Shown piece by piece: positions 1 through 6,031 of a DNA stretch of 24,703 bases. Both the position numbers and the translations under genes were made by a program. The stretch lies in the IMG/VR virus record IMGVR_UViG_3300028560_000009, positions 1 through 24,703 of that record. One strand, written 5' to 3'. This DNA is from a virus. Position 1 is the first letter of the stretch. Each line of letters starts with the position of its first letter. Under the pieces are notes generated by a model that was not told where the DNA came from, ran no database searches, and saw only the letters and a list, made by a program, of their open reading frames with translations.

Positions 1-107
1 TGGAGCTCACCCTGCGCATCGCCGCCTAGCTGTCTGGCACATTCCAGAATCGCGTCTAGGAACTGGTGCGCCGGGTGTTCGGCGACTTGGGGTTCGATAT
101 CAGGCAT
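1..107 (-). CDS. Small phage protein, 3' end outside window
   Basis: The reading frame opens at an ATG on the minus strand and runs off the left edge; 35 codons are visible, starting MPDIEPQVAEHPAHQFLDA. It begins 10 bases after the stop of the 49-aa gene upstream, with a weak purine stretch (GCGAGAAC) before the start. Position and spacing make it the third gene of a tightly packed cistron series transcribed leftwards into the presumed late region. The residues are mostly helical and acidic, with no motif I recognise. Function is unknown, and the gene could be much longer than what is visible. Confidence 0.55.
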   Translation of the reverse strand, partial: MPDIEPQVAEHPAHQFLDAILECARQLGGDAQGEL

Positions 108-117
108 GGCGTTCTCG

Positions 118-267
118 CTATGATTGCTCGTCTTCGGTTATCTGCTGCGTGCCGGCCTCAATCCAGTCTTCCGGATCCTCGACGCCCTGCCGGCTTTCGT
201 GCGCGGCCTCGGCGATCCGACCGAGTGAATGCTCACCCTGGCGATCTTCTGTCTTAAGTCCGATCAT
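118..267 (-). CDS. Hypothetical 49-aa acidic phage protein
   Basis: A 49-aa frame starts at an ATG overlapping the stop of the preceding gene (ATGA). A good ribosome-binding site (GAAGGGGCC) lies about 6 bases before it. The protein is strongly acidic and glutamine-rich, ends EDEQS, and has no membrane segment or cysteine pair. The stop-start overlap on one side and the 10-base gap on the other indicate translational coupling within a leftward operon. I do not recognise the family. A much longer frame reading through this one upstream begins at a non-ATG codon and was not chosen. Confidence 0.6.
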   Translation of the reverse strand: MIGLKTEDRQGEHSLGRIAEAAHESRQGVEDPEDWIEAGTQQITEDEQS

Positions 268-461
268 GACGCGGCCCCTTCGAAAGCAGCGTACGGTGCC
301 GGATGGCCCCATAGCTCCCATGCGTGCTGCATTGGGATCGCTACCGGCTCGCCTGAGCAGCAATAGACGAATGACACCTGGTGATGCTCGATGGCGACAC
401 AGCGCGCGTACCGGCCCGTAGGCAGCTGGTAGTCGGTGCCAATGGTGACGGATAGCTTCAT
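264..461 (-). CDS. Hypothetical 65-aa phage protein
   Basis: A 65-aa frame beginning MKLSVTIGTDYQLPTGRYAR, with aromatic residues and a Cys-Cys pair in the middle (FVYCCSG). It is the first gene after a terminator-like hairpin (477-502) and a candidate leftward promoter near 546-554. It overlaps the next gene by four bases. A TTG codon at 506 would give a longer version, but that extension is encoded by the hairpin itself, so the internal ATG was preferred. No strong Shine-Dalgarno is visible. Function unknown; as the first gene after the putative late promoter it may be a delayed or late accessory protein. Confidence 0.55.
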   Translation of the reverse strand: MKLSVTIGTDYQLPTGRYARCVAIEHHQVSFVYCCSGEPVAIPMQHAWELWGHPAPYAAFEGAAS

Positions 462-476
462 GGGTGCCCAGAATGC

Positions 477-502
477 AAAAAAGCCACACTCGCAAGCGCG
501 GC
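477..502 (-). terminator. Intrinsic terminator-like hairpin, leftward
   Basis: On the minus strand an 8-bp stem (GCCGCGCT / AGTGTGGC, with G-T pairs) and a 4-base loop are followed by six Ts. It lies about 35-60 bases downstream of a leftward extended -10 element and directly before a gene. This recalls the lambda pR'-tR' arrangement, in which a Q-type protein is needed to read through. The stem is moderate, so efficiency is uncertain. Confidence 0.5.
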
Positions 503-531
503 TCAAATAAATCTTGCGGATCCTGTTTGAT

Positions 532-554
532 TGGTATACTATTCAATCATAGCA
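532..554. promoter_or_regulatory. Divergent extended -10 promoter pair
   Basis: Rightward: TGGTATACT (532-540) is an extended -10 element, with a poor -35 (TTGCGG, 514-519, 15-base spacer); it would drive the 112-aa gene at 591. Leftward: TGCTATGAT (minus strand, 554-546) is a second extended -10 that would drive the genes at 461 and below, after the hairpin at 477-502. The two cores nearly abut. Both calls rest on sequence match alone. Confidence 0.4.
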
Positions 555-590
555 GGACGGAACGAAACACCACTCACTCAGGAGCGCATC

Positions 591-929
591 ATGAAAGCAT
601 TTAACGTCGTAGCAAACGCATGTGACTTTGGCATCATCGAAGCCGAAACCGCACAGGAAGCCCGTGATATCGCAGCGCAAGATGCTGGCTACAAGTCCGA
701 AGCGGACATGGTTGCACGGCTGGGCGAACCCAGCGAAATCGTTGTCACCGAAGTCGCTACTGACGTACTGCTCAATGGCAAGCCGGTGGATATGGCCGCA
801 GCGCGCGCGCTGATGGACGACGAGCTGTGCGAGCAAATCCATGGCACAGTCGAGACCGATCAAGAATTTCTCGACGCCTACATGGCTGCGCACAAGGCAA
901 AATTCGACGAAGACTTCGTTCTGAACTGA
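591..929 (+). CDS. Hypothetical 112-aa acidic phage protein
   Basis: The start is set at the ATG at 591, preceded by CAGGAGCGC, rather than the in-frame codon 60 bases upstream, which lies on the promoter. The protein begins MKAFNVVANACDFG and is rich in Ala, Asp and Glu, with an alternating helix/strand look: a short beta N-terminus followed by an EAETAQEARDIAAQ helix. No catalytic motif or membrane segment is recognised. It points rightwards, opposite to the flanking leftward genes, and is followed one base later by a 62-aa gene, so the pair looks like an independently transcribed accessory insert (moron). Confidence 0.7.
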   Translation: MKAFNVVANACDFGIIEAETAQEARDIAAQDAGYKSEADMVARLGEPSEIVVTEVATDVLLNGKPVDMAAARALMDDELCEQIHGTVETDQEFLDAYMAAHKAKFDEDFVLN

Positions 930-930
930 C

Positions 931-1119
931 ATGGCCGAACAACCAAAACGCGGAGGCGCTCGACCGGGCGCCGGCCGCAAGGCAGAAGACGGAGCCGCTG
1001 GCCTCGTCGCTCTCACTGTCAAAGTGCCGCCCGATGTGAAGGCGTGGGCCGGTGAAGTCGGTGCCGCAGCTATCCGTCAGTTGCTGATTACTGAGATGCA
1101 AAAAACCCCACACCGGTGA
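931..1119 (+). CDS. Small basic phage protein with GGARPGAGRK N-terminus
   Basis: A 62-aa protein beginning MAEQPKRGGARPGAGRKAED. This glycine/arginine-rich lead is common in small phage proteins, including some terminase-associated and DNA-binding ones. The C-terminal half (VKVPPDVKAWAGEVGAAAI) resembles a short ribbon-helix-helix-like segment. It starts one base after the preceding stop and has no Shine-Dalgarno of its own, implying translational coupling. Its last codons overlap the leftward terminator at 1100-1131. Likely DNA-binding and possibly a regulator of the upstream gene, but this is inference from composition. Confidence 0.65.
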   Translation: MAEQPKRGGARPGAGRKAEDGAAGLVALTVKVPPDVKAWAGEVGAAAIRQLLITEMQKTPHR

Positions 1120-1131
1120 AGATGTGGGGTT
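1100..1131 (-). terminator. Intrinsic terminator of the right early operon
   Basis: On the minus strand a 9-bp perfect stem (AACCCCACA / TGTGGGGTT) with a 10-base loop runs straight into six Ts. It lies downstream of the 182-aa candidate Q gene (stop at 1255) and would end leftward transcription there. Confidence 0.7.
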
Positions 1132-1156
1132 ATGAATTTGGTGTGGTGCTGGAATG

Positions 1157-1196
1157 AATCAAACCCGCGAACGCTTGGCGCTGGCGGGTTTGATTT
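1157..1196. terminator. Long bidirectional hairpin between convergent genes
   Basis: A perfect 12-bp inverted repeat (AATCAAACCCGC / GCGGGTTTGATT) with a 15-base loop. It sits between the rightward insert (stop 1119) and the leftward operon (stop 1255), with short T-rich flanks on both strands. Probably a shared terminator for convergent transcription. Confidence 0.6.
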
Positions 1197-1254
1197 CTGG
1201 TAGACGCAAAAATTGCAGACTACATGTTTATAGTAGTCAAATCCGCAGTTCGCG

Positions 1255-1803
1255 TCAAGCAACCATCGCCAAATCCTCTCTGATCAGTTTTTGCAGCTTG
1301 GGGTGGACAGCGGCGATAGCCTCCCGGCGCCAGCGATCCACCAGGTCGAACACGCGTCGGATATGCCTGGTGGCCGAGTCCGGACTGACGTCGAACGCGT
1401 CAATATAATCGGCCGGCGTGATCTTCTTTTCCGGCCTGCACCCTGATGCGTATTCTTTCGCAATCAGCTTAGGCTGCGCCCACATCGACAGAATGAAATG
1501 GGCCTGCGCTTTGTTGATACTCGCACGCCCCATCTCCAGCACCACGAACGAGGACAGATCCAGCGTCACGTCGCGGCGAGTCTCATTGTCGGTGCCATAC
1601 TTCAGCCGCAGCACCAGCCCCTGATGCGCTGGCAGCTCCATCAACCATTTAATCACCCAGGCAGCATTGACGTGGCATTCCCCAATGCTCAGCTTGCTGC
1701 CGGTTGACGGCACATTCTCCCCGTAGGTGGCGATTTTCAGCCCGTTGCGCTCCAATGTTTCGAAACATTTTCGAATTGCATGCTCGTCGTTTAGATACAT
1801 CAT
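1255..1803 (-). CDS. Candidate Q-type late antiterminator (DUF1133-like)
   Basis: A 182-aa protein begins MMYLNDEHAIRKCFETLERN and ends with a basic, aromatic helix-rich segment (HIRRVFDLVDRWRREA near residues 145-160) suited to nucleic-acid binding. It is the last gene of the leftward early operon, just before a strong terminator and the start of the presumed late region. That is where lambdoid phages carry Q or other late regulators. The N-terminal segment around residues 20-55 (GLKIATYGENVPSTGSKLSI then an AAWVIKWL helix) recalls the DUF1133 proteins of lambdoid phages. The assignment rests mainly on position. Two adjacent Met codons make the exact start ambiguous by one residue; the ribosome site AAGGGCG is weak. 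Confidence 0.5.
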   Translation of the reverse strand: MMYLNDEHAIRKCFETLERNGLKIATYGENVPSTGSKLSIGECHVNAAWVIKWLMELPAHQGLVLRLKYGTDNETRRDVTLDLSSFVVLEMGRASINKAQAHFILSMWAQPKLIAKEYASGCRPEKKITPADYIDAFDVSPDSATRHIRRVFDLVDRWRREAIAAVHPKLQKLIREDLAMVA

Positions 1804-1841
1804 CGCCCTTGCCCGCCCCTTTTTGAATTACGCCCCAATAA

Positions 1842-2504
1842 TCAAAATTCTTCTACCGCCCAGCCGCCGCCGTCCTTCTTTGTCTTCCTTGCCAATGCAT
1901 TTGCCTTGTTGCATTGGATGCAGATTCTGCCCCCGTTTGTATTAATTCGAAGGTTATCGCCACTCAACGGATGCCCGCGCTTGCAATGCGTTTTCGCGCG
2001 GCGCACCCGAGCCGCCGCCTCAGTTGCCGTTAGCGCAGAAGACATCCCTGCTGACTTTAGAATCTGAGAGACCCTAACGTCAGATACCTTGAACCTTGCC
2101 GAGATCTCGGTTCTTGTTGAACCACTCGCCGCCAAGCAGATAATTTCCTGAACTTGCCTACTCGACAATTTTGATTTTGGATTCTGCTCACCATGCCAAT
2201 CCTGAGCCCTGACAATTCGCCCTTTAGTTGATGCGTCACGCATGTTTTCCGTCCTAGATCCATAAACAAGGTGATCCGGGTTGACGCATGCTGGGTTGTC
2301 GCAAGAATGCATGGCGTCAAGCGGGGTATCGAGATCATGGCCTTTAAAAAGAAATAGCGAGGCTCGGTGCGCCCCTCTCACCTTGCCGTTCAGATAAAAG
2401 ACCCCGTATCCGCCGCCCTTCTTGCCAGCAACCCAGTCCCAGCAGCCACTATCCCTTTTGATCGCCTTCGCCAGAAAGCGCTCTATATCTCGGTCACTTG
2501 CCAT
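1842..2504 (-). CDS. HNH endonuclease, homing type
   Basis: A 220-aa nuclease. An HNH domain occupies about residues 20-95 (CWDWVAGKKGGGYGVF, then MHSCDNPACVNPDHLVYG with its His-Asn-His/zinc-Cys pattern). A helix-turn-helix specificity module follows at about 110-150 (SKLSSRQVQEII, ARFKVSDVRVSQIL). The C-terminal region holds a second candidate zinc site (THCKRGHPLSGDN, then CIQC). This is the architecture of free-standing phage homing endonucleases, which nick or cut DNA to spread their own gene. It overlaps the upstream DUF1064-like gene by 22 bases. The gene is locally more AT-rich than its neighbours, consistent with a mobile insertion. The host target is unknown. Confidence 0.85.
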   Translation of the reverse strand: MASDRDIERFLAKAIKRDSGCWDWVAGKKGGGYGVFYLNGKVRGAHRASLFLFKGHDLDTPLDAMHSCDNPACVNPDHLVYGSRTENMRDASTKGRIVRAQDWHGEQNPKSKLSSRQVQEIICLAASGSTRTEISARFKVSDVRVSQILKSAGMSSALTATEAAARVRRAKTHCKRGHPLSGDNLRINTNGGRICIQCNKANALARKTKKDGGGWAVEEF

Positions 2505-2827
2505 GATCCGCCCCTTCCTTTTCGAATAACTTTGAAGACAAACGGATACAGCGATGCCGCAACTTTTATCTTCACATTTGCGTCATCAAGCATGAAGCCT
2601 TTAACCTCATGCATCTCCATAACGCCATCGCTTCTCATAACGGCAAAATCAACAGTGAAGAACGTGTTGTCAGCCAGTCGGAACTTGATACCCTCGAACT
2701 TGTACCAATCGACCTCGCCGGCCTGGCGGCGCATCTCCAGCAGTTGCGCGTACGCGGCTTCGGTTTTGTTCATGGCGCCGGTCTTGAGTCGCCCCAGCGC
2801 CTGCATGCGCTCCGTAGCACTGGTCAT
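2483..2827 (-). CDS. DUF1064-like phage nuclease (PD-(D/E)XK fold)
   Basis: A 114-aa protein with the core NKTEAAYAQLLEMRRQAGEV, then WYKFEGIKFRLADNTFFTVD and EMHEVKGF. The Asp of TVDF and the Glu-x-Lys of HEVKG (about residues 60 and 74-76) fit the D...ExK catalytic pattern of PD-(D/E)XK nucleases. DUF1064 proteins sit in lambdoid nin-like regions and may process branched DNA during recombination or packaging; the activity here is inferred. Its start directly abuts the preceding stop (TAAATG). The length is typical for the family. Confidence 0.75.
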   Translation of the reverse strand: MTSATERMQALGRLKTGAMNKTEAAYAQLLEMRRQAGEVDWYKFEGIKFRLADNTFFTVDFAVMRSDGVMEMHEVKGFMLDDANVKIKVAASLYPFVFKVIRKGRGGSWQVTEI

Positions 2828-3031
2828 TTAATCGCCCGTCGCAATGTTGTCGATCGGCTCGCCGGTCCGGTAGAAGGCGAGCGACTTTTCCATCTCCTCG
2901 CCCAGTCGCTTCACGGCCCAGGCCGCGGCCTCTTGCGCGGCGGTGCGGCACGAGTGGCCCACTGCCCCGGCAGTCGCCGGCCGGTCAAAGCCCTCGATCA
3001 GGATCAGCCCTTCGGTGATTGTCACTTTCAT
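2828..3031 (-). CDS. Hypothetical 67-aa phage protein
   Basis: Starts at the ATG at 3031, preceded by a strong ribosome-binding site (GAGGAGGGGAAGAA), rather than at a codon 60 bases upstream. It overlaps the small membrane-protein gene before it by four bases (ATGA) and ends flush against the next start. The sequence MKVTITEGLILIEGFDRPAT is followed by a helical AAQEAAAWAVKRLGEEM and a short acidic tail. It has a beta-strand N-terminus plus one amphipathic helix and no recognised motif. Coupled on both sides to nin-region genes; function unknown. Confidence 0.65.
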   Translation of the reverse strand: MKVTITEGLILIEGFDRPATAGAVGHSCRTAAQEAAAWAVKRLGEEMEKSLAFYRTGEPIDNIATGD

Positions 3032-3162
3032 TTCTTCCCCTCCTCGAAATCCCGCTCCATCCGATGAATCGCCCACATCGCGCCCGCCCACATCGCGACG
3101 AAGACGGCCAGCTCAATCCAAATCGCCGTGGTAAACACTGGCGGACATACTGCGTGCCTCAT
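3028..3162 (-). CDS. 44-aa single-pass membrane protein
   Basis: A 44-codon frame begins MRHAVCPPVFTTAIWIELAV with a hydrophobic stretch at about residues 9-30 and a charged end (RMERDFEEGKK). The pattern predicts one inner-membrane helix with a charged tail. The ribosome site GGGAGG lies 6 bases before the ATG. It overlaps genes on both sides by four bases (ATGA), which strongly supports translation. Such micro-proteins are frequent in the nin-like segment of phage operons; the role is unknown. Confidence 0.65.
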   Translation of the reverse strand: MRHAVCPPVFTTAIWIELAVFVAMWAGAMWAIHRMERDFEEGKK

Positions 3163-3503
3163 ACAACCTCCCGCAACATCAATTCCAGCCGCGCCAGCGC
3201 GTTCCATGCGAGGTGCGCCTGATGGGCAATACCCGAATCGGCATCAACCGGTTCGAACGTCTCTTTGAGACGGTGGCGATCCATAGCGGCGGTGTAGCGC
3301 TTGATTCCATCCGGCACAGCCTGCCAGCCGCCCTCTGTGTATTTCGCGGCGCCGAACGTGGCTACCTGGGCGACCGCCAGCAGCGCGCGCGGCATGCCGG
3401 ACAGGATCAGGTCTGGCCGTACCTTGCCTGCGTCCAACTTTGCGCCGGGCTGGTGCTGATCGGTGCCAGTCGGGTCAACCTCCTGCTGATTGCTTTGCTC
3501 CAC
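3159..3503 (-). CDS. dATP/dGTP diphosphohydrolase-like protein (DUF5664/MazG-like)
   Basis: A 114-aa protein with the family core KLDAGKVRPDLILSGMPRAL, then ATFGAAKYTEGGWQ, RYTAAMDRH and a helix containing HLAWNALARLELML. This matches the N-terminal region of phage dATP/dGTP pyrophosphohydrolase-like proteins (DUF5664), all-alpha MazG-like NTP pyrophosphatases that alter the nucleotide pool during infection. Starts at GTG with GGGGAG about 9 bases upstream. It overlaps the preceding gene by 29 bases and the next by four. The catalytic role is inferred from the family; the protein is about the length of the single-domain members. Confidence 0.75.
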   Translation of the reverse strand: MEQSNQQEVDPTGTDQHQPGAKLDAGKVRPDLILSGMPRALLAVAQVATFGAAKYTEGGWQAVPDGIKRYTAAMDRHRLKETFEPVDADSGIAHQAHLAWNALARLELMLREVV

Positions 3504-3660
3504 TTAATGCACTCCCCTTTGCTTGTTCCGATGTATCAAACCGCCCGATAAACTTCGGCCAGCACCACAATTCGAAATATTCCGGGTCGCCCATCGGATA
3601 TCGAAAAATCCGCCAGGCGCCGGACTCGATACACAGATCCGTCACCCGGTGCCAGATCAC
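3475..3660 (-). CDS. Hypothetical 61-aa Trp-rich phage protein
   Basis: A 61-aa frame starts at GTG, overlapping the stop of the micro-protein before it. The sequence is aromatic-rich (MIWHRVTDLCIESGAWRIFR, then EYFELWCWPKFIGRF) with a polar tail, and looks like a small globular beta-rich domain. It overlaps the pyrophosphohydrolase-like gene downstream by 29 bases. The codon pattern and tight packing support a real gene; the family is not recognised. Confidence 0.6.
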   Translation of the reverse strand: MIWHRVTDLCIESGAWRIFRYPMGDPEYFELWCWPKFIGRFDTSEQAKGSALSGAKQSAGG

Positions 3661-3755
3661 CGCAGCCCCATCGCCAACGGAAATATCACGGTGCAGGCCA
3701 CCACCACGGCCAGTGCCACGCGGTATACCCGCTTTCTCATTCCTGTTCGCCTCAT
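3657..3755 (-). CDS. 32-aa membrane micro-protein
   Basis: A 32-codon frame starts at the ATG overlapping the stop of the Ref-like gene (ATGA), with an alternative ATG five codons later. The product is a basic head (MRRTGMRKRVYR) followed by a hydrophobic segment (VALAVVVACTVIFPLAMG), the layout of a single-pass inner-membrane peptide or short signal anchor. It ends overlapping the GTG start of the next gene. The two coupled junctions are the main support. Function unknown. Confidence 0.5.
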   Translation of the reverse strand: MRRTGMRKRVYRVALAVVVACTVIFPLAMGLR

Positions 3756-4060
3756 GCCGCCATTCCCCTTGGGTTCAAAATCTCATTCACTTCTCCAACC
3801 AGATCGGCTTCTTTGCCGAACTGGCGCATGAACGCCTTGCGCGCAAGGTGGATACTCGGCACGGCCGGATGCATGATTCCTCGGTGATGCGCTGGGCAGA
3901 GCGGGATAACCTCATCAGCATCAGATCGCTGACCCATACCGGCCGTCTCGCGGATGTGATGCAGCTCTGCCGGCGTGCCGTAGAAGCCGACTTTGCGGCA
4001 GGCGATACAGCCAATCTCGGCCACGCGGTTCATGTGAGCTTTCTCCGCCTTGGTAGTCAT
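3752..4060 (-). CDS. Ref-like HNH nuclease (RecA-dependent nuclease family)
   Basis: A 102-aa protein with a C-x2-C pair (IGCIACRK, about residues 18-21), an ELHHIRE segment (about 32-38), a PLCPAHHRG motif (about 53-61) and a conserved C-terminal block with KAFMRQFGKEADL. This is the layout of the C-terminal nuclease domain of phage P1 Ref, an HNH-type nuclease that cuts DNA at RecA displacement loops. It lies beside ninB, as recombination nucleases of this type do in lambdoid nin regions. A good ribosome site (AGGAGGG) precedes the ATG. The missing N-terminal extension of P1 Ref is normal for small phage homologues. Confidence 0.75.
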   Translation of the reverse strand: MTTKAEKAHMNRVAEIGCIACRKVGFYGTPAELHHIRETAGMGQRSDADEVIPLCPAHHRGIMHPAVPSIHLARKAFMRQFGKEADLVGEVNEILNPRGMAA

Positions 4061-4509
4061 AACCCACGCCCTCCTGCCTGGCGCTGACTCGGATCAGCAT
4101 CGAACCGGACGCCAAGCTCAGTAGCCGCATCAGCCTCAACTTGCTGCATGTACTCCGAAAACTAGCGGACCTTCAGGTCGGTGGTCGACGTGCGTTCCAG
4201 TCGAATACTGCCGTCTGGCATGGGAACCTCGATCATCGGCAGGAACTTTTCGGCATAGTGGATATGCCAAGCCTTGGATTCAAAATGCCGACCGGCCACC
4301 CAGGTTTGATCTGCAATTGGTTTCAGTACTGCCTTCCAGTACCTGGCGTTCTGCAGGTTGTTGCGCTTCTTGGCGTCATTGGTAACGATGCACCACAGGG
4401 GCTTACCGGCTTCTGAGAGCGCTTTTGCGTTGAGTTTCAGGAACTGCCATAGCGCGCCAGCGACGCTTTCGCTTTTCAACTCAAACTCGCGGTAGACGGT
4501 ATCGGTCAT
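4057..4509 (-). pseudogene. ninB: NinB recombination mediator, interrupted by in-frame amber
   Basis: Frame 4509-4162 encodes 115 aa ending TSTTDLKVR at a TAG. The same frame continues directly after the TAG as FSEYMQQVEADAATELGVRF and stops at 4057, overlapping the next start. Joined, the product is about 150 aa, the usual NinB length. NinB (lambda Orf) binds single-stranded DNA and replaces RecFOR at RecBCD-independent recombination. The residue at the amber lines up with a Glu in lambda NinB (RVGEFAELL as I recall it), so one change from GAG would explain it. The core (TNDAKKRNNLQNARYWKAVL) is intact. The 30-codon tail has its own GGAG six bases before an ATG at 4149 and might be made separately. 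Either a recent nonsense mutation, a suppressible amber, or a tolerated truncation. Confidence 0.75.
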
Positions 4510-5168
4510 GCCGTTTCCCCTTGCGAAATCTTCGCCGCCAGCAGTCCCTGAATCTTCCCAAGAGCAATGGCCGCGCGGCGCTTGTCCTCGATGCTCAGCA
4601 CCTGCCCGGTCAGCATTTCGTGCCGCATTTCGGTGGATTCACTCGGCAGCAGGGCGACAGCATGAGAAGTGGTCAATCGCCCTGCCTGCACGGCGACTTT
4701 GATTGCACTCTCCCTCCCTGCACGATCAGTGCCGGCGGATAGCGTCCACTTCGGTGCCAGCCCGGTTTCCCGGGCCTCAGCCATGACCCGTTCGTAGGTC
4801 TCACGGAATGCCATTCGGGCGCCGACCTTGTCGCCAATCTGGATCAGCGGTGATGCGGCAGTAGATGCCAGGGCCATTTCCTCCGACCAGACCACGCTAA
4901 CCCGCTCATCAGCCAGGCTGGCGGCGATCATCCCCCATGCCTCCTCGGCGCCGGGTCGACCATCGCAGCCCTGCAGTCGATCCAGTACAGCCGCCAGCGA
5001 CAAGCGTCCCGTCAATTCCTTGCGGCAGCGCGTCAGGGCATGCATCACGGCGGGCAGCGGGTAGGCCAGCAGGTCCTCAGTCATCATGGCCTTGGCCGTT
5101 TCCGATAACGTGGTGCCGGTCAGTTCAGATGTTACGGTGATGGCTTCAAGAATCTTCTCGGCGCTCAT
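4506..5168 (-). CDS. Phage replication-region protein, possible helicase loader
   Basis: A 220-aa, mostly helical protein starting MSAEKILEAITVTSELTGTT. An N-terminal block resembles the short helical domain seen in many phage proteins coded just after a replication initiator (AVMHALTRCRKELTGRLSLA). A middle block (EEAWGMIAASLADERVSVVW) and a third block (ARMAFRETYERVMAEARETG) follow. It starts overlapping the stop of the O-like initiator gene (ATGA). In lambdoid phages this slot is held by the P protein or a DnaC-like loader. No Walker A motif is visible, so it is not a DnaC-type ATPase. The loader role is inferred from position only. Confidence 0.65.
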   Translation of the reverse strand: MSAEKILEAITVTSELTGTTLSETAKAMMTEDLLAYPLPAVMHALTRCRKELTGRLSLAAVLDRLQGCDGRPGAEEAWGMIAASLADERVSVVWSEEMALASTAASPLIQIGDKVGARMAFRETYERVMAEARETGLAPKWTLSAGTDRAGRESAIKVAVQAGRLTTSHAVALLPSESTEMRHEMLTGQVLSIEDKRRAAIALGKIQGLLAAKISQGETA

Positions 5169-6031
5169 GCCAGCCCCTTCTGACGCAGGATTTCAAGCGC
5201 GCCGTTGTGGGTTTCGAGATTGGCTTGCGTGGCATCGGCTTGGCGAGCCGTGGACTGGGTCACCCGGCGCCCGGTCGCCCACTCGGTGTGTAGCTTCTCG
5301 GCGTCAGCCAGCAGGCAGTCAGCAGAGTGGCCACGGCTGACGTAGTACCCGTTACCGCTCTCGACGTAGAACGCGGCAACCTGAGGGGCATTGGCGCCCA
5401 AGCGTTTCACCAGATTGGCGAGCTGTCCGTTGACCTTCTGGTTCCGGACGGGCGGCACGCCGTAGCGAACAACGTAGGCGGCCTTGTAGGCTTTCCACGT
5501 ATCGACGTTCAGGGGGTTGGGCTCTGATTTCGGACGAGTATTGCGGGGCCTAGGCACTGCGTCAGCAGCTGCCTGCACCAGTGATGGATCTAACTGATGG
5601 TTCAATGACGGATCTTCATTAAAGGAATGTGCAGAATTTGCACTTTCAACTGGAAAATTTTGCACATTCGGGGGTGCAGATTCTGCATGTGCAAAATTTG
5701 CATGTGCAACGGTTGCATGTGCAGAATTTGCACTTTCTGATCTAACCAGCCCGCCGGCCGCTACATACGAATCGAGTGTGACGATGTAGCGATTCGACTG
5801 GCGAAGATTCCCTTTCTGTCGACGCTCAATGCGCACCAGGCCATGGTCTTCAAGCCAATCAATGTGGCTTACCACCGAGCGGCTGGACATGCTGCCCTTG
5901 CGCTTCAATTCGTCATTCCCCGGCCAGCACTCACCCTCGTCGCTGGCGCGGTCGGCCAGTGCCAGGAGGATCATTTTTTGTCCAGTGGGGATTTCCATTT
6001 CCCAGGCGCGGGACATCAGCTTGATACTCAT
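5165..6031 (-). CDS. O-like replication initiator with internal iterons
   Basis: A 288-aa protein; the start is the ATG at 6031 overlapping the stop of the Rha gene, not the longer frame upstream. Residues about 1-85 form a winged-helix domain (IKLMSRAWEMEIPTGQKMIL, then CWPGNDELKRKGSMSSRSVV and LEDHGLVRIERR), as in phage initiators and DnaD-type primosomal proteins. A low-complexity stretch of pentapeptide repeats (AHATV, AHANF, AHAES) is encoded by 15-bp iterons. The C-terminal half (NPLNVDTWKAYKAAYVVRYG and beyond) is a helical DNA- or helicase-contact domain. Initiator with its origin inside the gene is the lambda O arrangement. The downstream gene is coupled by ATGA. Confidence 0.8.
   Translation of the reverse strand: MSIKLMSRAWEMEIPTGQKMILLALADRASDEGECWPGNDELKRKGSMSSRSVVSHIDWLEDHGLVRIERRQKGNLRQSNRYIVTLDSYVAAGGLVRSESANSAHATVAHANFAHAESAPPNVQNFPVESANSAHSFNEDPSLNHQLDPSLVQAAADAVPRPRNTRPKSEPNPLNVDTWKAYKAAYVVRYGVPPVRNQKVNGQLANLVKRLGANAPQVAAFYVESGNGYYVSRGHSADCLLADAEKLHTEWATGRRVTQSTARQADATQANLETHNGALEILRQKGLA
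5628..5733. repeat. 15-bp iterons, candidate phage origin of replication
   Basis: Four contiguous 15-bp units (5673-5687, 5688-5702, 5703-5717, 5718-5732) of the form TGTGCA-N4-TTGCA, each partly palindromic, with a further clear copy at 5628-5642, exactly three unit lengths away, and a degenerate copy at 5652-5666. They lie inside the initiator gene and encode pentapeptide repeats. A less GC-rich segment (about 5585-5627) adjoins. Phage lambda has its O-protein iterons and origin in the same relative place. Confidence 0.75.
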
